Of a DNA stretch of 64,000 nucleotides, positions 1 through 11,440 are shown piece after piece. Source of the DNA: Parus major (Eukaryota; Chordata; Aves; Passeriformes; Paridae); contig NC_031770.1 in the NCBI RefSeq assembly GCF_001522545.3, positions 2,448,055 through 2,512,054 of the forward strand, given 5' to 3'. How positions within the stretch are numbered: position 1 is the first letter of the stretch; each line of letters opens with the position of its first letter. The notes below the pieces were generated by a model that was not told where the DNA came from, did not search any database, and saw only the letters and a list, made by a program, of their open reading frames with translations. Made by a program: the position numbers and the translations under genes.

Positions 1-3000
1 TTGGTTTATTTTTTGATAGGTCCAGTACAGTGGAAATTCCTCTTATTGGATTCCAGAGTTGCTTGGCATGCAGAATTTCCACTGAAATTAGTAATGGGGT
101 GGTCACAGCTTATGTTTCATTAAAAGATTTCCCTTAACCGGACCCCTTCTTATGGTTTCAGTGTTCTCTGGAACACACTTAACTAATGAAACTTAAATGA
201 AAGTGGTGTTCATTTAATTTTGATTATATTCTCTATTTTGTCTAAAATACATTTTTAATTGCACTATTTCTGGGGAGCTAATGAGGGGAAAAACTTGTTT
301 CTGAGAAATTGAATCGCAGCTGTAGTTGCAGATAAGGCTGACATTCCCTTCTTAGAAAGAAGCAATCAATGCTGAATGTATCAGGTGAGTTCATTTCTCT
401 TGCTCTGCTTTAATAGCTTATAAAGAAGATTGATTAAGTTCTTGTCTGATAGATCAATAAAGGAATGAAAGTTAGCTTTCCCTGCTTCAAGCATGGGTTT
501 GGCATCTGCTGGGGAATGTAGGAACTGAAGAGGAGTGATGCTAACTTGAGAAAAAAATCCCTCAAACTGGGATTCCACCAATCTCATTCCTATCCTGTTG
601 TTTACACAGCACAGGAAACAGGAGCCATGGCATTCATGAGGAGTGACCACTCAACTGTGTTTTCACATCCTCATGCTTTGGTGCAAAGTAAGATTTCATA
701 GATTGAGCAACCAGTGGTTTTTGGGTTTATAAGCTTAAAGGATCCAGCCTCTTAATTCTCCTAATTTCCATCCATGCAGGGTAACCAATGCTTTTCTGGT
801 CTTTGGAAACTTCAAAAATCATCTTGGCTTTCAAAATGGTGATTTAAGAGAGTGTCAGTGCAGGGGTTTTGATGCTTCAAGGTGTTTAGGCTGGGAATGG
901 CAAGAAAGTATCCCTAAATCTGTATTTCCAGGCAAACCAATGTGCTTGCTCTTGCCTTTTTTTTCAATGTAGCATTTCAATCCCTCTTGCAGTGCTTTGC
1001 AGTCTTCCAAAAGCAGCAAAGTTGTGGAATATAAAACAATGTGTGGATGAAGGGAAACAGGAACTATAAAGTGTAGCATTTGTGACAGTAGCAATGTCAC
1101 GGCTATGAGAAATTACAGAAGTAACATAACATCAGTATTTTATTTGCACATATAAAGACTTCAGTATCTTCTATGGTGGCCCATGTTTTTTATTTACTTC
1201 TGTTGTTGACTTTTATGGTTGTGTCACACACCTGAGCAGAGTCTGCAGGTCTGGAGCTGCTTTTGCAGAGGAGACATCCCTCTTTAGCAGAACGTGAAAG
1301 TGAGAGACAAGTTCAGCGTTTACCTCATTTGAATAACGTGGAAGCCCAGATATTGCTTGTATCTGAGAAAAGATAGTCAACACATGTACTGTGGAGACAT
1401 CCAGGATGCTAATTAGCTGCAGACAGAGCTGCACAGTTCTCATCTCTTTATATATATATATACACACAGACACATTTTTTTCTTTCAAGCACAGTTATTT
1501 AAAGAACTCCATACGTGGTACAAAATCCAGAGATGAAACCTGGTAAAAGCAGCGTCTTGCTTGTAAATTTCTGATGCTTTGTTACTGTTACTAGAGTACA
1601 TATTAAACTTTAATCTTATTGATTTGTTATTGATTTTTGTTAATAGTGAAGTTTCTTGATACAGTGTGACAGGCTGCTTGTATCAGCAATTTCAATTAGA
1701 TCTCTAAATAACTGATTGTATAGACTGTCAACTTCTGTCTTTTCAAATTAACTTTCACATCTGAAGTCCTGAGTGCTCATCTGCACCAAGTAGCTTTGGC
1801 CAGGCTTTTCCCAGCCCAGCAGTGACATGCAGATATGGAAAGAAGATGTGACAAAGAAGGATTATTTTCCCTACTATTCTCTTGATTTTCAATACTTTTT
1901 TTTCTGATTTTAAATAGAGGTTTCTTTTTTTGTGATACCCTCCCATTCTTTTTATGCATATTTTAAAAATTAAAATGGGATGTTCCTAGGAAGACAATTT
2001 TCTTAATATTCATAAAGAAGTGGTGTCTGATAGAGGAGCTGCTCTTTGCAGATATCCTGCATTACTAGGGAGAGATGCAACTCTCTTAAAGATCATTCAG
2101 AGAGCAAGAATAAAGGTGGTCATGTCCCATCTGCAGGTCTTCAGTCATGGATTTCTATGTGACTGGAGTCTTAATACGATAATAAAAATCAATTGGTGAC
2201 ATTCATTCTTTGGTAATCATGAGACAAAAGCACTGTGCATTACACAGTTCCAAAATGGAATCCAGTGACGCATGCTATGGAACTTTCATTATCACAGTTT
2301 GCTGTTGTTAGAAGCTGTTATGTTTCCCTTTTTTTTCCAAGAAAATTAGGCTTTATGTTTCAACCAAGTATTTGAACACAGTAAGAATAACATCTGTTGC
2401 ACAAAAATGCAATTTTCAAAGTTATTTGCATTTTCACCAATCAAGCTTGGTTTCAGGGAAAAAAAAATCTCACTTAATTGTATGACTAAGTGCATTGGAT
2501 GCCTACGGGGTTTCATGAAAGCGTGAAGGAAAATTCTCAGTAGGGTGGCATATGGAGTGAGCTCCCTGAGGTTTGGAGTTGTGGTTTGAAGTGAGTGAGG
2601 TGCGACAGAGATGCACTGGGCCTGGCTGAGTCTCCTCTGGATCAGGAGCCCTCAATGGAGAGCCATGGCTTGTTGAGCCACTAAGGACAGACACTTTCAG
2701 GTTCCTCATCATGGTGAAGCAAGCTTCAGTTTGTGTTTTGAACTGGATGGGACTGCATGGGGAATGGGAGGTGGAGTCCCACCTGCTCCTGCCAGCAGCT
2801 GTATTTTCAATGAGGAGTGGAGACCTGCCTTCCTTCTCCTTCTTTGGCATGTGGTCATCCAAGTGTGGGAGGAGTTGCCTAGTTAAAGTTGGTTAAAGGT
2901 AAATCACTGGATTTTGCTCATAAACTTCCAGTGTGGCTGCTCAAAACAGTGCAGTGATTTGGAGGTGCAGACACTGAGGCAATGTATCCAGGTATTCTCA

Positions 3001-3178
3001 GGAAATCACATTTCCAGTACTGGGGTTTCTTGGGGAGGGTTGGTCAGTTGTCTTTTTCTATACTGCCTTTACTCACAAAATAATCTTGATTTGGAATAGT
3101 TTATTTCTGACAAAATCTAAGTGGGGCTAACAGCCAGCGAAGTATTTGCAATTCCCTGAGAGTGTTGCATGTTTGAAA
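1..3178. other. Noncoding unique sequence, left edge
   Basis: AT-rich unique sequence with no recognisable gene. Frames of up to 119 codons exist on both strands, for example 381-650 and 2503-2862 on the minus strand. None resembles a known protein, and stops lie close on both sides. The only low-complexity element is the compound TA/CA tract at 1449-1468. Intergenic and intronic DNA cannot be told apart here. Confidence 0.7.
1449..1468. repeat. Compound (TA)n(CA)n microsatellite
   Basis: Seven TA units run directly into three CA units, followed by an interrupted CA-rich stretch. This is a short simple repeat with no other apparent meaning. Confidence 0.95.
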
Positions 3179-3312
3179 CCACAGAATGGTTTGGGTTGGA
3201 TGGAGCATCTCCTTCCAACCCTGTGTCATGGGCAGGGACACCTTCCACTAGACCAGGTTGCTCCAAGTCCTGTCCAGCCTGGCCTTGAACACTTCTAGGG
3301 ATGGAGTCCATA
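3179..3312 (-). mobile_element. CR1 LINE 3' fragment, minus strand
   Basis: On the plus strand this begins 'acagaatggtttgggttgga' and continues through 'catgggcagggacacc', 'actagaccaggttgctcc' and 'cagcctggccttgaacactt'. That is the reverse complement of the bird CR1 3' end, so the element's 3' end lies at the left. The usual stretch between 'ggttgga' and 'ttccaaccc' is shortened, so this copy has a small internal deletion. It is 5'-truncated at about 3312 and carries no reverse-transcriptase coding sequence. It is a dead fossil copy. Confidence 0.92.
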
Positions 3313-4205
3313 GGAGTTTGTTGTTGGCTTGGCAAATATTTGCATGGACATCTTGCAGTTCAGTCTAAGAGGAGCCTCTGACTGAGAGTTCACTTAACTC
3401 TGTATCCTGTGGTTTTCTTGCACAACTAATTGAATTGAGTAATCAGCCAGATCCTGTATTAGATGGAAAAGGTCACTTGGGTGCTGACATCTGGGGAACG
3501 TGGTAGGATTTCAGCCTGTAGTAGTTTTCCCAAAGCTGTTTGTACCCTGGCACAACCTCAGGGACCTGTTCCCTGATACCTGAACCCCCTGGGAGTTCCG
3601 GGCATGGTTGTGTCTGCAGAACTGTTCCCACTGGGCATCTTATGTGTGGTTTCAGGAACCCCTCTTCTCTGGAGGGGCCTGCATGCTTGATGCTGTATCA
3701 CTTTAACACTGCCCTGTCTAAAAACATGGTTATTATTCATTGGAGTTAAACTTTGGGGTCAGTTATTTGTGGTGAACCCAGAGTGCTTTGGGGGAGGTCA
3801 CCCAGCAATGAGCAGCTCTCTGGTGTCAGGCAAAGAGCACTAAAATGATAACAACAACATTCAGGTAAAGCTTTGCAAGCCAGATCCTCTGTACCAAACA
3901 CTGACAGGAGAGGTCTGTAAAACTACTAATTGTGCATTAACAAAGCCCTCCTAAACCTGAACCAGAAGGGACAGCTGGCTTGGAAAGACAAGCACTCCCA
4001 ACTCCCAGCTAATTGCTTGCATCAGCTCTTTTGGGTCCCTTTTAAAAGCATCCGCGGGTTAGGCTAAGCTGTACAAAATCCGACTTTGGCCCCACTCTCC
4101 AGTTTTAGTGAAAGGCCACCTCTGCCAGCTTGGAAATGCTACAAGGAAGTTCAGCAATGCACAGCATTAAAGGTGTTTGTACTCTGCATGAGGCTCCCTA
4201 AAATG

Positions 4206-4280
4206 GATGCACATGTTTAACTTCCTGCACTGTGAGTAATCCCATTGACTTCCACGAGTGCTCATTGCTGTAAGATTCAG
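4206..4280. repeat. Old amniote dispersed repeat fragment
   Basis: The segment contains 'gcacatgtttaactt', then 'gagtaatcccattgacttcc', then 'gagtgctcattgctgtaag'. From memory this resembles a palindromic repeat common in turtle, crocodilian and bird genomes, whose core reads 'cccattgacttcaatggga' flanked by 'taagcacatg'-like arms. The copy is strongly diverged. I cannot assign a family name without a repeat library. Confidence 0.5.
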
Positions 4281-4557
4281 TTTATATGCAAGTCTTGCCA
4301 CTCCTGGAGCATCAGACGCCTGCTTTTAACAGCTCCTTTGAAAGCTAATAGAGCTGGACTTTGAACTTCACAGTTATAATTCCCTGCATTTAGCTTGGGC
4401 AACCCCTTGGATGCTGAAAGTGATGGCCAGAGACTTACTGGAGTGAAGACAAAATGCTGAGAACAAGGCAAGAAACATGCCCTTTTTTCCTGGAAAAAAA
4501 CAGGCTTTCTCTTTTCCAGTAACTGCTACAAGAGAAAATTGGTCTCAAATCATCTCA

Positions 4558-4612
4558 GACTTGGGCCCAGTTCTGCCACCTTTTACTAAACTCCTTTTGG
4601 ATTTAATCAGAA
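4558..4612. repeat. Old amniote repeat fragment with 'gggcccagttctgcc' motif
   Basis: The run 'cttgggcccagttctgcc' followed by 'ttttactaaactcc' matches my memory of an old archosaur/turtle repeat family whose members read 'gggcccaattctgct' followed by 'tttacac...aactcc'. It lies in the opposite orientation to the related fragment at 17545-17705. The match is short and diverged, so this is a suggestion. Confidence 0.35.
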
Positions 4613-7089
4613 CAAGATTGGGCTAACTGCATAATTTCCATGCTGCTTTACTGATAAATGACTTTCTTATTTTAAAAATTGAATCTTCACTTTAAGGTGC
4701 AATATGTATTCCTTTTTTCTATCCTAAACTAAGGCTGATTCTGTACTCTTTCCATAAGCAAAATGCCTTAGGAGACTCTGAGATTTGCTTGTGTGAGCAC
4801 TGCAGCAGGGCCTGAGCTGCAATACACAGGATGCTTCAGATAAAGTGATAAAACTGGTGCAGAGTCCAGCAATATCTTTGTAAATATTGAAATGAAGTAG
4901 TTGCTAGTCCAGGGCTGTACCCACCGTGTGGGATATCTCACAACTCTTCCTGAACCTGTGTCTGAGGCTACTTTATGCATTAAACACAACAAGACAGTCA
5001 AAGGTGTGCATTACATTAAGATAACATTCTTTCAGGGTCACTGGAGGCATCTGGCTGTGCCTTGTATCTCCTCCTGCTTCCAAGACATTTATCTCACAGG
5101 AACACGTGTGTGTGTTTGTTCTGTTACCTAATCATAAAGTGGCATTTAAAAATGGGCCTCTCCTATTAGCTGATGAGGTCGGCTGGCTGGATGTGCAGCT
5201 GCCTGGGGCTGCTGAGAACACGGCACCTTTGCAGCTGGGGAATCTGGGCTGCACTGCTGCTGGTTGGTGGGTCTGGGATACAGGATGTGCCACCTGGATC
5301 TGCAGGGCTTTTCTGTGGGCACTGCTTCAAAACCAGCTCCTTGGCCACAGGGTTATCAGATGGGGCTGTGACCTGCTGGGCATCGTTTTTGTCGGCCCAG
5401 GATATGTTTGGCACCTGCAGCACCAAGATAGCGGCAGAAATGCTCTACTTACTCCCTCTTCCCTTGCTCACTGAAGTGCTATTCCCCTGATCAAAACCTG
5501 GCTATTTGAGCTAACTCAGAATGCTAATTTTAGGAGAAACTCATGTCCTGTTAAGGAGTTGTTTTTCAGCTGCAACCAACCTCAGTTAATGAATCCAGAC
5601 TACAAATGCCTGGAAGAAAAATGCTGCCTCAGGTCCCTCCAATCCACTTCCCAACTCATTTGTAGGGTCACTAGGTTGGGATTGGTGAGCACCACATTTC
5701 TGTCTTTTTTAATTCACAAGATGTTTAAAATACAGAAAGGTAAGGAATCAGGTCACAGTCCTGTAAAGAGTCACAATCAGTGAAGTCAGTAGAGAGAAGG
5801 GGCAGGAAGTCTGAAGTGCCCTTTTTCCTCTACTGGGATGGTCCCAGCTGTCCCTGGGTGTGGGACACTGGCACAACAGTGTCACTGATAGTGCCTGGCA
5901 GGTGATGGTTCTGAATATCTGGATAGCAGAGGAAAGAAGCAGAGGCAGATGAGAATGTGTATCTGGCAAGAGAGAAGGAAGATTTATTTGAACAGGACAC
6001 TGAGATGTGCTCTGCGTGCACTGCTGCATGCAGAGAGCTGGGGTGGGGGAACCTGGCTGGGACATGGGGCAAAGATGATGGAAGTCTGAGGTTTTTTCTT
6101 TTTAAAAAGACAAAAATCAAAGTAGCTTTGTAAATTCATAGTAATCTGTCACGGAAAGGGGTGATTTCACTTGAGAATTCTCTGTTTAGCAAAATGGGTT
6201 CATTTTTTGGAAGGCTTTAAAATAGGCTACATTAGGGTTTAGAGCCTTTTAAGATCCTCTCATCCCTGGTTTTGAGATGCATACGGTTTTTATTCCTGAA
6301 GCTTGCACATTTTAGCAACACTAGCTTTTAATTCATTATACAGCAGTATGGAGCTGTTGAGAGAGACATAGCAGCTTGATTCATTTGAAATCCTAGGACA
6401 AATAGGCTTTAAAAAGCAAATGCATTCATTCTGACACTAATTATGTGTCTTTCCCACATGTCGTAGTATCTTGTGTCACAAATTGCTCTCATTTGCTACT
6501 CAGTGCAGAATGTCTGAGAGACGATGAGTGCAAAACAATGTGCTTAAAGCAGGTGTAGGACAGGTCTAAAACCTGTGAAGTGTCTGGGGGCAGGAAAAAA
6601 AGAAACTTCACACCAAAAGGATAAAAAAAAACCCAAATAAATCTTTCAATAGGTATTAATTTTTGCTAGATTTTAGTTGCAATTTTGCAGCATGTAAAAT
6701 ACGCTGCTACATGCCTGGCAAACGGAAAAGGAAGATGCTGGTGACCTGGTGAGCACCTTTCAGGCACGTGGAGTTTTTCCCAGAGCAAGGGTAGAAGCTA
6801 CTCTGAGTGCAGACACACTTTTCCATGTATATGAATGCAAAGGATTTGACATATTTAAGTGAATTAGAAAAACCTCGTGTTACTGAGCCAGTGCTTGTTG
6901 CTGGATAATGGACAAGACTGGTATTGCTCTTGTGTAACTAATCCTGTAATAGTGTCACAGGTTATTTGGTACCAACTGGTGTTTCTGTTCTCCTTGGAAA
7001 AGAGCACCCTTCTCAGCTCAGAAATTAGAAGTTGACAAAAACCAACATGAGCAAAAATAAATCATTAAAACCAAAGATGGTTTGTTTTT

Positions 7090-7310
7090 AATTTTAGATA
7101 AACTGCTTCTGTTTCTTGCGGGAGGCAGAGGCATCCTCTTCATGTCCAAGAGTCTGAAGCAGCAAACGTCTTTTCACCTGTGCTGCAGGATTCAAAGCTG
7201 GCATGCCTTCCACGTAATGCAGTTTGACAGTTCATTTGAAATAAATGTGCCGATAACCCTTAAAAGTGGTAATAAAATACTCTTTGCTCTACTGTACAGA
7301 TGATTAATAC
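7090..7310. promoter_or_regulatory. Possible conserved noncoding element
   Basis: This segment keeps several CpGs (in 'cgggagg', 'aacgtc', 'cacgta' and 'gccgat') in otherwise CpG-poor DNA. It is free of simple repeats and CR1 sequence. A 73-codon plus-strand frame covers it but matches nothing I know. CpG retention and mixed composition hint at constraint, but conservation cannot be measured from one sequence. Confidence 0.2.
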
Positions 7311-8672
7311 CACTAAAGTAATTAAATTCCATTAGGCTGGGGTTCACATACCCAAGGAATTGGTGCCAGGATTTAGCAGATCTCTAGTGAGGACAAAAGA
7401 CTAATGCCTTTTAAAGCAATGTTTCACAAGTAAAATCCCAGGAAAGTCTATATTAACTTAGGACATCTGCTTGTTGTGATTGTTTGAGCTATTGATGCAT
7501 TGGATCATTAGCAGGGGACTGTGAACTACTGTTTTCCTGTTGACAGGGATCTCTCACCAGGAACTGCGAGGTTTCTGCAAAGGGAGGAAAAGCAGAGCAG
7601 GGCAGCCAAGCTGGGGCTGGTGCCTGGGCTTTGACTTACAGAATTATTGCTAACTGTACACTCTCTGATGGTAGGAAACAGCATTTTGCCCCCAGCCATT
7701 TTTCCCAAGATCAGAGCCAAAGTAACTCTGTCTCCTGCTGTTTTGTAGCTGTAGATTCTTAAAGAGTGGCATTATTGTAGTCGATGAACAGTTTGCCCCC
7801 GTTCAGATGGCTGCAGTAATGACCCACAGGGGAGGCAGTGCTTAGGCGCTGCTGACAATGTGACCAGGTGCTGCAACATAAGCATTTCATTAAATATTGA
7901 AGCAATGGTTTTCAGTTACAGTGGCAAAAAGGAAATTTGGGCTATGTCCAAATATGTGGCTATTTTTTTTTTTTTCTTTCAACCTCTTCTAATCATATTA
8001 TTTTTTTTGTGTGACCTTTCTCCTGCTAATTAGCTGCTGCCTTGAGAAGCATTGTGGGTAATATATCCAAGGTAATTCAACGTTCCACTTTACACTGTGG
8101 TAATCACTCTTAATGTATCAATGATTTATTTACTGCATAGTTTTTTGTGAACTTAAAAAATGCAAACCACAAAAAGCACCCTAATCTTTATTTTTACCGT
8201 ACTTCAAATCTACCCCCAAAAATGTAAATAACTCAGATTTCTGTTTGAAAGTGACAACAAAAAAGAATTTGCATTACAACCTGTTTGGCTTCAAGGTGAT
8301 GTAACCATGTAGGAAGTGAGTGTTGTCAGCAGGTGCAAGAGAGGTCTAAAAGCTCAACACTGTCTGAGATACTCCTGGGTGTAGTGTCTGGGTGTTGTAA
8401 AATTGGTTACTCCACACGACTGTGGTGGGTAATATTAGATGATGTACAGTGCCTGCTGCTGCTTCTGCCCATAGATCTGAGTGTGGGATCAAACACCACC
8501 TTTGGCTAAAATCCAAGGACATATTAAATTCTAATTAAACATAGCCATCCTTTGAATGTGGCAGCATGTTTGAAAACAGAAATTATCGCAAATAAATGAT
8601 CAAAATCATCAAGAAAGGTGTATACATTCCTAGGATCTGTATATTAAGCTGTGCTGTTCTATATATATATCT

Positions 8673-8688
8673 ATATGCTATAGCATAT
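8673..8688. other. 16-bp perfect palindrome
   Basis: The sequence atatgctatagcatat is its own reverse complement. It sits just after a (TA)n stretch. It is probably incidental in AT-rich DNA. Confidence 0.9.
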
Positions 8689-11283
8689 TTGCTAAAGAAG
8701 CTGGCAGTTTTCATTATTCTACCTCTGTTATTATGAATCACTGTTTATGAAATTATACATAACATTAAATCACTTAGAAGTGCAATAGTTTAATTTTTAA
8801 AATATTTCTATTCTTTGCCACACACAAATACATTCAGTACAAATTGTTCCTATAAATATGGTCCTGCCTGTCAGAGTATTTTTCATAGCTTAAAAATTCT
8901 TTACTGAGATGCAGGTGCAAAACCAGTCAGAAAAATATTTTAGGGAAAAAATTATATTGCTCTACTAAGGCCTGTGTTTCACACATGCACTGATAGAGAT
9001 TTGAGTAAACAGGTGCTATTCAAAGTTACAACTGTTTGTTTTCTAATTCTAATACTTGATATAGTGAGATTTTCTCTTCCTCTCTGAAAAAATATTTAAA
9101 TTATTTTTAAGGGTCATTGTCCATTTTTTTTCTCCTTTCCTTTGAAAGGAGCTTTTTTCTTCTGTTTTGTCTTTTAAAGATTTTTGCTTTTTTAAGAAGG
9201 GAAACTATTACTTAAAAAAAAAAAAAAAGAGAAAGGAGGAAGACTGCAATGTAAATATATATAACAAGAAGGGAGATATCTTGAGGTATTTTTTAAAACC
9301 ATTAGCTCTTTCTTCATTACACTTGTAAGCTGCTGCTGTGGTGCTCAGTCTGGCTGGAATCACAGGAGGAAATGCAGCAACTGTTTAAAGCTGCAGGATT
9401 ATGAAATGCACAAGGCAGCATCTTATTTATGTTGGAAAGAGCAGATAAACCCGACAGCGTATGAAAATGTTTCCAGAAAAACAATATTACACTGCAGAAA
9501 TTGCTGTGATTACAAATCTGACCCTGTGCTCTTTGCACTGGTTCTGCACTTCCAGGAGCAAGCTCTAACTGGTGAACTGGCATCAGCCAAACCTCCAAGT
9601 ATTTCTGTAAGGATCCTGTTTAACTGCAGGGATTTGGGTATTTCCCAGAACGTGGCATTTGCTGAGGCTCTGCTAAAAGATCCAATGAGTCTGCAGATGA
9701 AGTAGCCTACCAGTGAAATATTTATTATAGGATGAAAAGTGTAGGGTTCAGTTCTTGTAGCAAACCTTCTGTGAAGGCATATAAAGCCCAAGGTTGAACC
9801 TAATTTAGCTCCTGTTCAAAGAACAGCATTCAGATAATTTTAAAATATTTGTTTTTATGTACTTACATTTTTATATTGTGTGATTTAACATCATATTGCT
9901 GCAAATTTTGTATTTTTTTATTTTGGTGACAGAGTTTAGTTTGAAAACATCCTTTATGTCCCTGTCCCATACATCAAAAATCCATTCTGGATTCAGCAGG
10001 ATTATTGACAATTATAACTTGACAGCCACTAAACATTGACTCATCATGCCACAGCCATGTAATTCTCTAGCAAACAGTTCCATGACCAAATGATTTGGGA
10101 CTCTTACCCAAACTTTTAGGGTACCTGTGATTTAATCCAAATCTTATCCTTGAAACAATTTGTGGAATGCAAAGATTCAATATTCTCAATTACTGCTCAA
10201 TAGCCAGGGGATTTCTTTTCCATCATTCCACTGGGGAGAAAATGTTCAATGCATATATGCACATATCTATATAAATGTTTATATTTATGTTTTTTAACTG
10301 TCCAGGAAAGTGGCAGGAAATGGAAGAAAAAAAAAAATTGTCTTATATGCAAATAAGATGTTCTTATTAGGGCTGTATTTTTGTCAGGATAATAGCAGAT
10401 CAACAAAGGGATTTATGGTGCTGTGTGACTATTACAGAAATGCTTTTGGCTGTTTTACTGAACTTGTGGCAAGTTCCTCATGAAAATAAATCATCTTATC
10501 TACCCTGCAGGTACAGGGCAGGGCTTCTGCTTTACTTCTTACCAATGGCTTTTACTCCCGAGCCTTGCTAACCTGAGAATTATTCTTAGATCAAGGGGAG
10601 GATTTGAGTCGGTCTTTTCTATTAATCTGTAAAAAATTTACTAGCCATAAATGTGTCTGTCTTAATGGTGGGGCTTTGTTATCTCTTTGTTTTGTGGATC
10701 TTAAGTTTTTACAAGCCATTACCAAGGTATTTGCACAGTAATGGATCAATCACCATCCAGTCCACCTGCTCAGAATTATCTAGCCTTTTAATATATTATT
10801 AATGTCTTTGATTTGCAGAGGGGAAGATTGCAGAGGCTGTTTGGAGCTGTCTGTGTTGTACACTGAGGAAAAAAAAAAGAAAAATAGATGGCTTTATGTA
10901 GAGACAGTCTCCATGAACAAATATTTTTCATATTGCTGGATTTAGGAAACGTTAAAAAAAATTAAATGGAGGACTTAAAGGACCAAAACAATTTGTTGAA
11001 AAAAAAAAACTAAATAAAGAAAAGAGGAGGGGCAGTGGAGACTAACAGAACTCTCAGTTGCTGAAGCCTCCTCTTGGTTTTCATGCCTCACCTTGCATTC
11101 ATGTGCCTTTTTAGGCTGTTCTGTTCTTCTCCTGTAATAAACTTTCCCCACTGATGAGTTATGGATGCAGAGAAACCACGGGGCTGTTTTTTGTCTCAGG
11201 GTGCACGTTTGCCGCTTTGCCATTCTTTTACATTTTCATTCTTCATGCTGATGAGTCAGTCCAGATTTATATTACCATGTTAT

Positions 11284-11375
11284 TATGGATAGTATAGACT
11301 GAGTCTCCTTGAAAGTAATGGCATGTGATTGCTTACCCCATTACTTTCAATGGGACTAAGTCTATGTCATCCTTA
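11284..11375. other. Long imperfect hairpin (MITE-like or pre-miRNA-like)
   Basis: Bases 11284-11321 pair with 11338-11375 without gaps. By hand I count 38 positions: 31 Watson-Crick pairs, 3 G-T wobbles and 4 mismatches, closing a 16-nt loop (11322-11337). The inner arms read 'ttgaaagtaatgg' and 'ccattactttcaa'. The size and stem/loop proportions fit a microRNA precursor. The core 'cccattgaaagtaat' and a second diverged copy downstream fit an old palindromic repeat better. No known microRNA sequence is recognisable in either arm. Confidence 0.85.
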
Positions 11376-11440
11376 GGGACTCCATCCCATTGAAAGTAAT
11401 AGTCTGAGACTGCCCACATCGTTACTGGGCTTTAAATTGG
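11376..11440. repeat. Diverged second copy of the hairpin unit
   Basis: The run 'tcccattgaaagtaat' ends about 81 bp after 'gaaagtaat' of the first unit, and the following 25 bases align to it with about 15 identities by hand count. The right arm of this copy is shortened ('gttactgggc'), so its hairpin is much weaker. The pair looks like an old tandem duplication of a palindromic element. Confidence 0.55.

Larger units (their letters stand above)
3313..11283. other. Noncoding unique sequence with old repeat fragments
   Basis: No gene is recognisable. The stretch holds two fragments of an old dispersed amniote repeat (4206-4280 and 4558-4612). It also has two segments that read like conserved noncoding elements (7090-7310 and 8010-8150), a 16-bp perfect palindrome at 8673-8688, and homopolymer runs of T (about 7962-7975) and A (9214-9228). 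The long frames between 5106 and 5490, on both strands, overlap one another in a GC-richer patch and look like chance openings. Confidence 0.65.
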
